Assembly (NCBI RefSeq): GCF_022489065.1
Contig: NZ_JAKVTW010000010.1
Location: 89,118-153,117, forward strand
Source of the DNA: Vreelandella neptunia
Lineage (GTDB): Bacteria > Pseudomonadota > Gammaproteobacteria > Pseudomonadales > Halomonadaceae
Length of the DNA: 64,000 nucleotides
Direction: 5' to 3'
Part shown: positions 44,141 to 54,016 of the stretch, piece after piece
Layout: each line of letters begins with the position of its first letter
How positions within the stretch are numbered: the stretch's first letter is position 1
Program-made: the position numbers and the translations under genes
Notes under the pieces: generated by a model
Told to the model about the DNA's origin: nothing
Seen by the model: only the letters and a program-made list of their open reading frames with translations
Database searches by the model: none

Positions 44141-46611
44141 GCGATGTAACGCCTGCCACTCCCTGCTACCACTGCGGTAACCCGGTGCCCGCCGCGGCGC
44201 CTTGGGCCATTACCCTGGATGATCACACCCACCCGCTTTGCTGCCCCGGCTGCGAAGCGGTAGCTCATGCGATCGTCGACGGTGGCTTGGAGAGTTATTA
44301 CCGCTACCGAACCGAACTCCCTGAACGCCCGGATGAACGCCAAGCCGCCAAAGCGGATACGTGGTCGGTGTTTGATGACCCCGGCCTGCAGGCGCAGTTT
44401 GTTCACCCCGATGGCGATGAGGGCAATGTCAAAGCGACCCTCACCATTGAAGGCATTACCTGTGCTGCCTGTGCATGGCTGATCGAACACCGCTTGAACG
44501 CCCTCACTGGGATTGCCTCCAGCGCGGTGAATTTAACTCACCATCGTCTGCGCGTGAGCTGGGATCCCCAGCAGTTGAAGCTATCGCAACTGCTGGCCGA
44601 ATTAGCAGCGATTGGCTACGAAGCCCAACCTTACGAGCCAGACCAGGCCCAAACGCGCATGCAGCACGAAGAGCGCATGAACGTGCGTCGGCTGATTATT
44701 GCCGCGGTCGGCATGATGCAAGTGATGATGTTCTCGATCCCGATCTACGTCTCCGGCCCCGGTGAAATCAGCGACGACTTCTACGCGCTGTTTCACTGGC
44801 TGTCGTTTGCGCTGGCAACGCCGGTGGTATTTTTCTCCGCTCAGCCGTTTTTCCGTAACGCCTTGCGCGACCTGCGCACTGGTGTGCTGGGCATGGATGT
44901 GCCGGTATCATTGGCCATTGGCGGCGCTTATCTCGCTAGCAGCTATGCGGTGCTGTTTGACGTGGGCGAGGTCTATTTTGACTCGGTCGCCATGTTCACC
45001 TTCTTCTTGCTGTTTGGGCGCTACGTAGAAGGCCGCGCCAGGCGCCGCAGCGGGCATAGCGGCAATGCGCTAAGCGGCGTACTGCCGATCTCGGCCACGC
45101 GGCTGGAAAGTGACGGCAGCGAACGTATCCTACCCGCTAGTGAACTCACGCCCGGTGACCGCGTACTGATCAAGCCTGGTCACGGCGTGCCCGCCGACGG
45201 GGTGATTGAAGAGGGCGAATCGAGCCTGGATGAATCCATGCTGACCGGCGAGTATCTGCCGGTCACCCGACGTGTAGGCGACCTGATTACCGGCGGCAGC
45301 CAAAACATGGAAAATCCGCTGGTGATCAGGGTCACCCACGCCGGGCGCGATGCTCGCGTGGCGGGTATTGTCGATCTCACCGACCGCGCTTTTGCCAGCC
45401 GCCCGCGATTAGCTCAGATGGCGGCGCGCATGGCCCATCTGTTTGTACTGCGCCTGCTAATAGTGACGGCTTGCGTAACGATTGCCTGGTGGTTTATCGA
45501 TCCTTCGCGAATGCTCTGGGTGCTGCTTTCAGTACTGGTAGTGACCTGCCCTTGTGCACTGGCGCTGGCCACCCCCGCGGCCTTGACCGCAGGCCATGGA
45601 CAACTGCGCAAGCGCGGCGTGTTGATTACCCGCGCCGATGCCATGGAGACGCTCTCTAACGTTACCCGGGTGATATTTGATAAAACCGGCACGCTAACTC
45701 GCGGCGAAATGCACCTGACCCAGACCCAGCCATTCGGTGAATTAACCGCCGAGCGTGCCCAGGCGATTGCAGCGGCGCTCGAAGCCCACTCAGAGCACCC
45801 TATCGCCCGTGCCTTCCGGCCGTTTCGGGATGCAACGCTTCAGGCAAAAGATATTCATAGCCATACCGGGCAAGGGCTAGAGGGGAACTTAAACGGCGCA
45901 CGTTGGCGGTTGGGCAAGCCCCAGTTTGCAATAGATAGCGCAATGGATGGCGCCAAGAATAACCCGATAGCCGCACCCGACAGGGGACAGTGGCTGCTGC
46001 TGAGCGAAAACGGCGAACCCCGCGCCTGGTTTGGTCTACACGATGGTGTGCGTGACGATGCCGCCGCCACAATCAAAGCCCTCCAGGCACAAGGTTTAAA
46101 CGTAGAGCTCCTTTCCGGCGATACCGTTGATGCCGTGGAAAGTCTGGCCAACCAGCTCAACATTACGACCTGGCACGCAGGCACCAGCCCGGAGGGCAAG
46201 CTGGCCCGCATGAAAGCGCTGCAAGCCGCCGGTGAAACCGTGGTGATGATTGGTGACGGCATCAATGACGTGCCGGTATTAGCCGGTGCCGATGTGGCGA
46301 TTGCGATGAACGGAGCGACGGATTTAGCCCGCACCCGCGCCGACGCAGTGCTGCTCAGCCCGCGCCTGATGCGGATTGCTGAGGCGATCGAGATTTCCCG
46401 CGCGACACGGCGTATCATGCGCCAGAATATGATTTGGTCAGTATGCTATAACTTTTCGGCGCTACCGCTGGCAGCAATGGGGCTGGTGCCGCCCTGGTTA
46501 GCGGCCATTGGTATGTCGCTCAGTTCATTAGTCGTCGTGGGTAATGCCCTGAGGCTATCACGCTGGCGACCCCGGCCCGCACTCGGCACCTCAACACCGG
46601 TAACCGCATGA
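44137..46611 (+). CDS. ccoI: Copper P1B-type ATPase for cbb3 assembly (CcoI)
   Basis: An 824-residue heavy-metal P-type ATPase. It has a Cys-rich N-terminus (CYHCGNPVP, HPLCCPGCEAV), an HMA domain with GITCAACAWLIEHRL, the metal-translocating TCPCALALATP in helix 6, phosphorylation site DKTGTLTRGE (D about 510), SEHPIARAF and GDGINDVPVLAGADVAIAM. CcoI-type pumps deliver copper for the CuB centre of cbb3. It is in the expected ccoGHIS order. Confidence 0.95.
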   Translation: MSDVTPATPCYHCGNPVPAAAPWAITLDDHTHPLCCPGCEAVAHAIVDGGLESYYRYRTELPERPDERQAAKADTWSVFDDPGLQAQFVHPDGDEGNVKATLTIEGITCAACAWLIEHRLNALTGIASSAVNLTHHRLRVSWDPQQLKLSQLLAELAAIGYEAQPYEPDQAQTRMQHEERMNVRRLIIAAVGMMQVMMFSIPIYVSGPGEISDDFYALFHWLSFALATPVVFFSAQPFFRNALRDLRTGVLGMDVPVSLAIGGAYLASSYAVLFDVGEVYFDSVAMFTFFLLFGRYVEGRARRRSGHSGNALSGVLPISATRLESDGSERILPASELTPGDRVLIKPGHGVPADGVIEEGESSLDESMLTGEYLPVTRRVGDLITGGSQNMENPLVIRVTHAGRDARVAGIVDLTDRAFASRPRLAQMAARMAHLFVLRLLIVTACVTIAWWFIDPSRMLWVLLSVLVVTCPCALALATPAALTAGHGQLRKRGVLITRADAMETLSNVTRVIFDKTGTLTRGEMHLTQTQPFGELTAERAQAIAAALEAHSEHPIARAFRPFRDATLQAKDIHSHTGQGLEGNLNGARWRLGKPQFAIDSAMDGAKNNPIAAPDRGQWLLLSENGEPRAWFGLHDGVRDDAAATIKALQAQGLNVELLSGDTVDAVESLANQLNITTWHAGTSPEGKLARMKALQAAGETVVMIGDGINDVPVLAGADVAIAMNGATDLARTRADAVLLSPRLMRIAEAIEISRATRRIMRQNMIWSVCYNFSALPLAAMGLVPPWLAAIGMSLSSLVVVGNALRLSRWRPRPALGTSTPVTA

Positions 46612-46853
46612 CAATTCTGTACCTGCTCATTCCGCTTTCGCTGATTCTGCTGGGCCTCGCCGTCTGGGCATTCTTCTGGGCGGTGAAAAATGATCAGTTC
46701 GACGATCTGGAAGGTCCGGCGCACCGCATTCTGTTTGATGAGGATGAGAACGATCTGAGCCTGGAGCAGCGCCAACAGCGTCAGCAAGCGAAGCAGAAAT
46801 CGTCTGCATCACCAGCGTCAAACAAACCCGACGACCAAGAGCCCCGGCCATGA
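46608..46853 (+). CDS. ccoS: cbb3 oxidase maturation protein CcoS
   Basis: An 81-residue protein: one helix (TILYLLIPLSLILLGLAVWAFFWAVKNDQFDDLEGPAHRIL) with the diagnostic KNDQFDDLEGPAHRIL block, then a Gln/Lys-rich tail. It overlaps both neighbours by 4 bases. CcoS is needed for haem b and copper insertion. Confidence 0.95.
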   Translation: MTILYLLIPLSLILLGLAVWAFFWAVKNDQFDDLEGPAHRILFDEDENDLSLEQRQQRQQAKQKSSASPASNKPDDQEPRP

Positions 46854-47545
46854 ATCCAACGGGCCTCGACCTGCCGCCACTGCTGGCAGCGTTTGTATTT
46901 GGCTTGATGGGCGGCGCCCACTGTATCGGCATGTGCGGCGGCATTATGAGCGCGCTCACCTTTGCAGTGCCCCCTAGCATGCGCCATCCCGCGCGCATGG
47001 GGGGCCTGCTGCTTAGCTACAATGCTGGCCGTATTATTAGCTATATGAGCGCAGGCGCGCTGGTGGCGCTGCTAGGCACGCTGTTTTCGCTCTCGGCCAC
47101 GGCGCGACTGCTGCTGCAGGTATTTGCCGCGCTGATGCTGATTTTAATGGCGCTCTATATCGCTAACTGGTGGAAAGGCTTGCTCAAGGTGGAAGCGGTT
47201 GGCCGCCGTTTATGGCGCTTCATTGAGCCCGTGGGGCGGCGCTTAATGCCTGTGGTGCATATCCCCCAAGCTTTTGCCCTGGGCGCACTTTGGGGTTGGT
47301 TACCCTGCGGGCTGGTGTATTCCATGCTGGCCTGGAGCTTGGCAATTGCCGACCCACTGCAAGGCGCTTTACTAATGGGTGCCTTTGGGCTGGGCACCCT
47401 GCCAGCACTGCTTGCCACCGGCCTTGCCGCGCGCCAGCTCAGCCATTTGATTCGCCACCCGGCGACGCGCAGCGTCGCGGCGTTGACGATTATCGCCTTT
47501 GCGCTTTGGCAGCTCTGGACGCTTACCGCACACAATCTTCATTAG
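46850..47545 (+). CDS. TauE/SafE-family membrane protein of the cbb3 cluster
   Basis: A 231-residue membrane protein with six helices. Its first loop, FGLMGGAHCIGMCGGIMSALTF, contains conserved Cys residues, and a second block GWLPCGLVYSMLAWSLAIADP repeats the pattern, as in SafE/DsbD-like proteins that accompany ccoS in gammaproteobacteria. A role in copper or thiol handling for cbb3 assembly is inferred from context. It ends the ccoGHIS run and precedes hemN by 88 bases. Confidence 0.88.
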   Translation: MNPTGLDLPPLLAAFVFGLMGGAHCIGMCGGIMSALTFAVPPSMRHPARMGGLLLSYNAGRIISYMSAGALVALLGTLFSLSATARLLLQVFAALMLILMALYIANWWKGLLKVEAVGRRLWRFIEPVGRRLMPVVHIPQAFALGALWGWLPCGLVYSMLAWSLAIADPLQGALLMGAFGLGTLPALLATGLAARQLSHLIRHPATRSVAALTIIAFALWQLWTLTAHNLH

Positions 47546-47633
47546 CATGACGTAGCTCAACGTTTACCGCCGACCCGCGCGCTAGGCTGACGCTAGTTTG
47601 AAATCGTCACCCTCAACGCTGGAGCGACCCTAA

Positions 47634-49046
47634 ATGCCCGTTCATGCCCCCGCTGCTGCCGCAGCCCCCATGCAGACGGTGTGGGATGAAGCCCTACTGC
47701 GCCGCTACGATACCAGCGGCCCGCGTTACACGTCCTACCCGACGGCACTGTCGTTTCACGACCAATTTAACCAGAGCGATTTCACTCAGGCGTTAGTTCG
47801 CAGCAACGCTAGCCAACGCCCTCTTTCACTGTATGTGCATATCCCCTTCTGCCGTAAAATTTGCTTTTACTGCGCGTGCAATAAAATCGCCACCAAGAAC
47901 ACCGCCCTGGCTGAACCCTATTTAAGCCGGCTTGATCGCGAGATGGTGCTCACTTCACGCCACCTGGATACCACAAGGCCCGTGGAGCAGTTGCACTGGG
48001 GCGGCGGTACGCCAACGTTTCTTAACTTGAACCAAATGGGCGATCTGATTGACCGTTTGGATGCGCGGCTTGGTCTCTCGTCATCTCCTGGTCGCGATTA
48101 CGCGATTGAGATCGACCCACGCGAAGCGGACGTGTTTACCCTGCGCCACCTTCAGTCGCTCGGCTTTAATCGCATCAGTTTGGGAGTACAGGACTTAAAC
48201 CCGCTGGTGCAAAAAGCGATTAACCGCATTCAGCCTCGAGTACTGACTGAAACGCTGATGGATGAGGCGCACCGTTTAGGCTTTCGGTCGCTCAACCTTG
48301 ATTTAATTTACGGTTTGCCCTTTCAAACAGAGAAAAGCTTTGCAGATACCCTGCGTCAGGTGATTGAACTCAATCCTGCGCGGCTTTCTGTGTTTAACTA
48401 CGCACACCTGCCCGAGCGCTTTGCTCCTCAGCGGCGTATCAATGCCGATGACTTGCCGGGTGGCGAAGAGAAGCTGGCCATTCTGCACACCACCATTGAT
48501 ATGCTCACCGCAGCTGACTATGTGCATATCGGTATGGATCACTTTGCCCGCCCTGATGACAGCTTGGCCGTTGCCCAGCGCGAAGGGTCTCTCCAGCGCA
48601 ATTTTCAAGGCTACTCCAGCCACGCCCAGTGCGACTTAATTGGGCTTGGCGTATCGGCGATTTCTCGCATAGATGATGTGTATGCGCAAAATCCTAGCGA
48701 TCTGGCCAGCTACGAGGCGGCGCTGGATCAGGGCAAGCTCGCTACCGTGCGCGGGTTACGCTTAAGTCACGATGACTTAATCCGTCGCGACGTTATTGAG
48801 CACCTGATGTGCGATATGCGCATTGATCTTGCTGAGCTTAGCCAGCGTTGGAATATTGATGCCCCGCGCTATTTTGAGGCGGCACTTGAACATTTGCAGA
48901 GTGCTGAACAGGATGGCCTGTTAATCCGTAGCGGCGATCAACTTAGCGCCACCCCCATGGGCCGGCTGTTGATTCGCCATTTAGCCATGGCGTTTGATGC
49001 CCACCTGCCGCAGCAGCCGGGCCAGAGCTACTCAAAGATTGTGTAA
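47634..49046 (+). CDS. hemN: Oxygen-independent coproporphyrinogen III oxidase HemN
   Basis: A 470-residue radical SAM enzyme that decarboxylates coproporphyrinogen III without oxygen. The SAM cluster motif is CRKICFYCACNK (C-x3-C-x2-C, about residue 80), with YDTSGPRYTSYPTA near the start, GGGTPTFLN and RISLGVQDLNPLVQKAINRIQP. The N-terminal Ala-rich 12 residues may be an overextended start; ATG at 47670 is an alternative. It sits between cbb3 assembly genes and anr, as in other gammaproteobacteria. Confidence 0.95.
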   Translation: MPVHAPAAAAAPMQTVWDEALLRRYDTSGPRYTSYPTALSFHDQFNQSDFTQALVRSNASQRPLSLYVHIPFCRKICFYCACNKIATKNTALAEPYLSRLDREMVLTSRHLDTTRPVEQLHWGGGTPTFLNLNQMGDLIDRLDARLGLSSSPGRDYAIEIDPREADVFTLRHLQSLGFNRISLGVQDLNPLVQKAINRIQPRVLTETLMDEAHRLGFRSLNLDLIYGLPFQTEKSFADTLRQVIELNPARLSVFNYAHLPERFAPQRRINADDLPGGEEKLAILHTTIDMLTAADYVHIGMDHFARPDDSLAVAQREGSLQRNFQGYSSHAQCDLIGLGVSAISRIDDVYAQNPSDLASYEAALDQGKLATVRGLRLSHDDLIRRDVIEHLMCDMRIDLAELSQRWNIDAPRYFEAALEHLQSAEQDGLLIRSGDQLSATPMGRLLIRHLAMAFDAHLPQQPGQSYSKIV

Positions 49047-49130
49047 TCAACCTGTCGCTGGTGAGGTGACGCTTCCATAATAATGTAAGTAACACCTCAG
49101 TAAAATAAGACCTACCTCAAGGAGCTATGC

Positions 49131-49877
49131 ATGCTAGAACCCATGAGCCGCCGACGCTCGCTACTCCATGAAACTCGCTGCCAAACCTGTAGTTTGAGTT
49201 CCCTGTGCTTGCCGCTTGCCCTTGAGTTAGAAGACATGGGGCAGTTCGATGCGATTATTCGTCGCCGCGCACCGCTAAAAAAAGGCGAACCGCTCTTCCG
49301 CCAGGGCGACACCTTTACCAGCGTTTATGCCGTACGTTCGGGTAGTTTGAAACAGGTCACAGCAGAAGGGAATGGCGGCGAACAGTTGACCAACTTCTAC
49401 CTGCCCAGTGAACTGGTGGGGTTGGATGGCATTGACGAAGAGCGCTATCCCGGCAGCGTTATCGCCCTGGAAACGACCACCATTTGCGAAATTCCCTTTG
49501 ATCGTTTGGATTTACTCTCGGAAGAGCTGCCCGAACTACGCGGACAGCTCTATCGCAGCATGAGTAAGGAGCTGCGCGACGATAGGCGCATGATGCGGCT
49601 GCTGTCACGTAAGACCGCCGACCAGCGGTTAGCCAGCTTTTTAATTACCCTTTCGGATCGCTTTCGTCGCCGAGGCTACTCGCCTTATAGCTTCCGCCTC
49701 TCAATGCCCAGAGCCGATATCGGCAACTATTTAGGCTTAGCGGTGGAAACCGTCAGCCGGATTTTAAGCCGCTTTCAGCAGCAGAACGTGGTGGCGGTTT
49801 CAGGTCGAGAGGTCAATATCCTTGATATGCAGCGCTTAATCACGCTCGCTGAGGAAGAGCCGCAGACGGCTAGCTGA
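49131..49877 (+). CDS. anr: Oxygen-sensing Fnr/Anr transcription regulator
   Basis: A 248-residue Crp/Fnr regulator with 4Fe-4S ligands: [10 protein letters not shown] near residue 19 and a Cys in [10 protein letters not shown] near 119. The Crp-type cNMP-fold is followed by the Fnr [24 protein letters not shown], where E-SR reads TTGAT half-sites. AAGGAG lies upstream. It ends 8 bases inside the 3' end of the convergent ttcA fragment. It likely controls ccoNOQP and hemN. Confidence 0.95.
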   Translation: MLEPMSRRRSLLHETRCQTCSLSSLCLPLALELEDMGQFDAIIRRRAPLKKGEPLFRQGDTFTSVYAVRSGSLKQVTAEGNGGEQLTNFYLPSELVGLDGIDEERYPGSVIALETTTICEIPFDRLDLLSEELPELRGQLYRSMSKELRDDRRMMRLLSRKTADQRLASFLITLSDRFRRRGYSPYSFRLSMPRADIGNYLGLAVETVSRILSRFQQQNVVAVSGREVNILDMQRLITLAEEEPQTAS

Positions 49878-50577
49878 CGTTAAACGCCTGGATACGCCCG
49901 GCCAGCAGTTCTGCCTGTTTGGCCTCTAAGCCTTCAAAATCGAACTGGCGGCGGTCTGCCAACTGAGAAGGGGCAATATTCGTCACGGCTTTGAACATAC
50001 TTTCCAAGCGGCCCGGGAATTTTTTATCCCATTCGGCGAGCATCTCTTTTACCACCTGGCGCTGCATATTGGGCTGGGAGCCGCATAGATTGCAGGGAAT
50101 AATCGGGAATTCCATCAGTCGAGAGAACTCGGCAATATCTGCTTCTTTGCAGTAAGCCAGCGGACGAATGACGATATTTTTGCCGTCATCGGAGAGCAGT
50201 TTTGGCGGCATTGCTTTCAGGTTGCCACCAAAGAACATATTCAAAAACAGCGTTTCAAGGATATCTTCGCGGTGATGGCCCAAAGCAATCTTGTTGGCGC
50301 CGATCTCTTCGGCGAAGCCATACAGCGAGCCACGGCGCAGACGTGAACAGAGCGCACAGGTGGTTTTGCCTTCCGGCGTTTTTTCCTTCACCACCGAATA
50401 GGTATCACGCTCGACAATGTGATACTCCACGCCCTGCTTATCCAGATACGCAGGCAGCACGTGCTCGGGAAAGCCCGGCTGCTTCTGATCTAAGTTGACC
50501 GCGACCAGCGAAAAATTGACCGGCGCATTGCGCTGCAAGTTGCGCAAAATCTCCAGCATTGTGTAGCTATCTTTGCC
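49870..50577 (-). pseudogene. ttcA: Resident ttcA, 5'-truncated at the PP-loop
   Basis: The 3' three-quarters of the tRNA-cytidine(32) 2-sulfurtransferase gene. Coding similarity starts with GKDSYTM, the end of the PP-loop SGGKDS, at 50577, directly preceded by an in-frame TAA. The first ~50 codons, including the ATP-binding Ser-Gly, are missing. The remainder is well conserved ([23 protein letters not shown] with Cys ligands, CNLCGSQP). An internal ATG at 50559 could yield 229 residues but without the PP-loop it should be inactive. A complete, divergent ttcA follows at 50784. Best explained by insertion of an element in ttcA. Confidence 0.88.
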
Positions 50578-50606
50578 TTATATGCTATAAAATCACCATA
50601 ACAAGC

Positions 50607-50622
50607 GAGTGAGTGAGTGAGT
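50607..50622. repeat. GAGT tetranucleotide repeat (4 units)
   Basis: Four GAGT units 30 bases from the break in ttcA, inside the AT-rich flank; possibly a trace of the insertion junction. Confidence 0.5.
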
Positions 50623-50783
50623 AAAATCCCTGTAGCACCCCATTATTTTTCTATAATTTAAGAAATATACGCGCAATTTTTTTACAATATTTTTTATTTC
50701 TGTAAAAAATAATCATAAAAAGCACTAAACAAACAAATAACGGCCAAAGATCTCCAAGCTGTACCACGGGATTCTTTACAAAT

Positions 50784-51650
50784 TTATAGGTTGATTGCCT
50801 CAATGAAATTGGTCGAAGACACCTCCACGGCCTTGCCATGGTCTTGGCTGACTTCTCTAGACCTATCAATTTCGAGTTTATTAAAGTCGAAGAGCACTTG
50901 GTCAGCTAACTGACTCGGACTGACGTTCTGGATGCCGTTAAAGATGTTCTCTATACAGCCAGCTCTTTGTTTTTCCCAACCTGCCAACATATTTTTAATA
51001 TTCTGTCTTTGTAGGTTTTCCTGTGAACCACAAAGGTTACACGGAATAATTGGGAATTCTACAATTGATGCCAGCTTGGCAATATCTTTTTCACGACAAT
51101 AAGAAAGAGGCCTTATAACAATATTTCTACGATCATCACTTAGCAGTTTAGGAGGCATTGCCTTTAACTTACCATTGAAAAACATATTTAAGAACAGAGT
51201 TTCTACGATATCATCCATATGATGACCAAGAGCTATCTTTGTAGCCCCGATCTGCTCAGCAAACCCGTAGAGAGAACCTCTCCTAAGCCTTGAACAAAGT
51301 GAACAAGTAGTTTTACCTTCAGGAGTTTTTTCTTTAACAATTGAGTAAGTATCTTTATCAATAATATAATAGTCAATACCGTTGTTTTCAAAAAACTCTG
51401 GGAGAACATGCTCTGGAAAACCGGGCTGTTTTTGATCGAGATTGACAGCGACTACGTCAAACTTAATTGGAGCAACTCTCTTCAAATATAACAGAGTATC
51501 AAGCATTACAAACGAATCTTTACCACCGCTTATGGCAGCCATTATTTTGTCGCCATCCTCAATCATTGAATAATCACAAACAGCTCTTCCAGCATTAGCT
51601 CTTATTTTTTTATAAAGCTTGTTCAAATCATGTTTCTCTTTCGGATTCAT
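50784..51650 (-). CDS. ttcA: tRNA 2-thiocytidine synthetase TtcA, second (element-borne) copy
   Basis: A full-length, 288-residue TtcA. It has [22 protein letters not shown] with the intact PP-loop [42 protein letters not shown] and [13 protein letters not shown] (Fe-S cysteines). It thiolates C32 of certain tRNAs. Base composition is AT-rich and codons differ strongly from the truncated resident gene next to it, although the proteins are similar. It lies directly inside the break in the resident gene, on the same strand, so it probably supplies the lost function as a replacement carried by the element. Confidence 0.92.
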   Translation of the reverse strand: MNPKEKHDLNKLYKKIRANAGRAVCDYSMIEDGDKIMAAISGGKDSFVMLDTLLYLKRVAPIKFDVVAVNLDQKQPGFPEHVLPEFFENNGIDYYIIDKDTYSIVKEKTPEGKTTCSLCSRLRRGSLYGFAEQIGATKIALGHHMDDIVETLFLNMFFNGKLKAMPPKLLSDDRRNIVIRPLSYCREKDIAKLASIVEFPIIPCNLCGSQENLQRQNIKNMLAGWEKQRAGCIENIFNGIQNVSPSQLADQVLFDFNKLEIDRSREVSQDHGKAVEVSSTNFIEAINL

Positions 51651-52078
51651 AAAAAAACCTTCATAATAATTAATCGAAAAGCTACTTTCAAAACCAAACA
51701 GAATAAGTTACATCTCAACAAACCAAAACATATTTACTAGTAGCATTCTAAAACAGATGACATCAATTTTCGATAGCAGAATTCTGACTTTCAGTGAAGG
51801 GAGCAACTTCACAAATTTCTCATCTAGCTGACGCTTCAGGCGTGTGCATGTTTTCGCTAATGTCCACTTCGCACTCAGAAGCTTCTTGCTTCTGTTACGC
51901 TTTGGAATGCCACTGATAGAGTGGCTAGAATGAAAGACTACTTGTTTGATCTCGAAGAGCAATGGCTTTTGTTACGAACCATACCGGTGAAAGACTCATG
52001 GTGCGCCTCTTCACAAACGTGCCACAATCACGCATGCCAACCGGACACAAATACAGCGATCAACGGAATTAGACGATA
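51651..52078. other. AT-rich region without convincing gene
   Basis: Only a weak 84-codon minus-strand frame (51708-51962) with a basic product (IPKRNRSKKLLSAKW) is present; I do not recognise it. The right part probably contains unrecognised 5' remains of the IS630 copy that follows. Confidence 0.35.
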
Positions 52079-52820
52079 TTGAGTCGATGCGATAACATCC
52101 ACCCCGAGACCGCCAGTTCGCAAGTGGCGTTACCGAGATACCGTCGAAGATGCCCGCAAGCGCAACCTATTCAGTTGAAGGACATCCAGGCACGATACCA
52201 GCAAAAAACCGAGAAATGCGCCTGTACTTTGACGATCAAGCGCATCTGGCGATCCCTCAAAGGCCAGCGTAACGAGATAGACTTCGCAATACACAAAGCT
52301 TGCTGGGTGAGCTTCAGTGCTGGGAAGATCGGGGCAAGAAGGGTCTATACTATTTTGATGATTCAGACTTTGCCCAGTCCTTCATCTTACCTAACTCCTG
52401 GAGCCTTATCGGCCAACCTAAAGGAATGCAGACCTACCCACATAGTCTGCGCCTTAACGCCCTTGGCTTCTTAAGTCGTCAGGGCAAGCTGATCTACCAT
52501 TTGACGATGACGACCAACTCCAGCGAGGTGGTCATTGCGGCCTTTGACCGCTTATTTGCCCAGAAGTCGCTAGGTGCTTTTGCCATCGTAGTGCTGGACA
52601 ATGCCAGTGTCCATCGCTCCAAGGCTTTCCGACGTAAAAGCTGGATTGTATATCGCATCGTGTCTATTTAATCAATCTATCAGCTTATTCGCTGAAGATA
52701 GTTTTAACTTATATTCTCTGGCGCCAGATCAAGTATAAGTGGCTGCCTTTGACCGCTTACGAAAGCTTCTCGTACATGAAAGACCATGTCCATAAAGTTT
52801 TCTCAGTCCACGACTTATAA
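52079..52820 (+). pseudogene. Decayed IS630-family transposase
   Basis: Pieces of one transposase in three frames: LTIKRIWRSLKGQRNEIDF (frame of 52079), GELQCWEDRGKKGLYYFDDSDFAQSF to VVLDNASVHRSKAFR (frame of 52300) and ILWRQIKYKWLPLTAYESF to the stop at 52820 (frame of 52713). These are the catalytic D(DSDF), D-N and E elements of IS630 DDE transposases. At least two frameshifts and a deletion between residues RRKSW and LIEILW region make it inactive. Confidence 0.85.
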
Positions 52821-53063
52821 GTATGAGGCTCTAAAACCGGCTTCACCCCATGACCTATTGTCTCTCCCGAACGCTTACGGTTCTGCCTACGCGGCTTTTC
52901 TTCATGCAATGCTATTTATCTACTGCTAAGTAGTATTGCAGGGCATGTAGGTTTGTGCGCTTTTGCTCGATTATATGTCTATAAAAGTAATGAAAAAGCC
53001 TTCTCACATAGTGGAGCAATAAAGGTCCTAAAACTTTTAATATATAATAAAAGTAGAATTTAA
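52821..53063. other. Non-coding gap between IS630 remnant and retron
   Basis: No gene or clear terminator is visible in these 243 bases. AT-rich sequence directly follows the RT stop codon at 53064 on the minus strand. Confidence 0.4.
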
Positions 53064-54008
53064 CTAGATTTCTGGATCTTCATCTGATTCTTTCTTTAAG
53101 TTTAAGCCAGCAACATTACCATATTTTTCAATCATTTTCCGCTTAAAGCCTGGCTCGATGTGCTCAATAAATGCAATCAATCCATTCAGCTCGCTGAGGT
53201 TATGTTGTTTTAATCCTTCAGACATGTGCTTATATATCATGGATTTTACAAAACGCTTTCTCCTTCTCCCTACAGAAAGAGTCTTTTGGCAAGTTATGGT
53301 CACGCCGGTGATTGAAACCCAGTCTTTTTTTGAGACAGACACCCTTTTAGAAATATTGAGTTCAAGTTTAGGGTAATTCATATCATAAATTATTTTTAAT
53401 ATCCTCTCTTCGATTAAGTGCCCCATGTTCTTTTGCTTAGTAGAGAAAGTTAAATCGTCAGCATATCTGGTATAAGTTACATTGTTTTCATTGCACCAGC
53501 TTGTTACCTTTTCATCAAAGTCGTATAGAATAACGTTTGATACTTTGGGAGAGCTAGGAGCTCCAATGCTAAGACAAAGAGAATCTTCATGTTTAATGCA
53601 TAAAATTCTCACTAAATCAGTCAAATCTTTACTATTTAATTTGATTCCTTTATCAGATAAAAATTGGACAATATCTTCGCTTTTAATCGAGTGGAAAAAA
53701 TCTTTAAAATCAAGCTTTATAAAATAATCGTTATTTACATGCCTGTTTGCGTTTTCTTTAATGCTTGAACCTGGCTCGTAAGCCGTAGATGATGGGTGTA
53801 CTTTTAACTTAGAAAAAACTGCATCTAAGGCCCACCGCTGTAATGCCTTAATTTCTCTGGCGGGTTGATGGATCTTTCTGTGCCCACCATTTTTTTTCTT
53901 AATTCTATAACCCTTATAAGACACAGGAGCCCTTGAAATCAGAATAGCTACCTCTGTATCTGATAAAGCAAATTGTTTTTTGATAATTTCTCTGAGTTTA
54001 TTTTCCAT
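53064..54008 (-). CDS. Retron reverse transcriptase
   Basis: A 314-residue retron-type reverse transcriptase. RT blocks visible: GYRIKKKNGGHRKIHQPAREIKALQRW, KLDFKDFFHSI (RT A), GAPSSPKVSNVILYDFDEKV, and the catalytic TRYADDLTFS (YADD). The retron region VSITGVTITCQKTLSVGRRRKR lies at about 225-247, matching the 'VTG' element that recognises its own msr RNA. It lies 8 bases downstream of the effector gene. With the effector type seen here it belongs to the Ec86/St85-like group. The RT itself is intact. Confidence 0.93.
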   Translation of the reverse strand: MENKLREIIKKQFALSDTEVAILISRAPVSYKGYRIKKKNGGHRKIHQPAREIKALQRWALDAVFSKLKVHPSSTAYEPGSSIKENANRHVNNDYFIKLDFKDFFHSIKSEDIVQFLSDKGIKLNSKDLTDLVRILCIKHEDSLCLSIGAPSSPKVSNVILYDFDEKVTSWCNENNVTYTRYADDLTFSTKQKNMGHLIEERILKIIYDMNYPKLELNISKRVSVSKKDWVSITGVTITCQKTLSVGRRRKRFVKSMIYKHMSEGLKQHNLSELNGLIAFIEHIEPGFKRKMIEKYGNVAGLNLKKESDEDPEI

Positions 54009-54016
54009 AATAGCTC

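Noticed and set aside
45855..46418. 187-codon minus-strand frame opposite the copper ATPase
   Set aside because: Ser/Arg-rich antisense translation of conserved P-type ATPase motifs.
47600..47634. Possible Anr box upstream of hemN (TTGAAATCGTCACC)
   Set aside because: The second half-site matches ATCAA too poorly to call.
50577..50784. Simple sequencing-error explanation for two ttcA genes
   Set aside because: The two proteins and their codon use differ throughout, so they are distinct genes and not one gene duplicated by misassembly.
50651..50869. 72-codon minus-strand frame between the two ttcA sequences
   Set aside because: It overlaps the 3' end of the complete ttcA in another frame and looks like an AT-rich chance frame.
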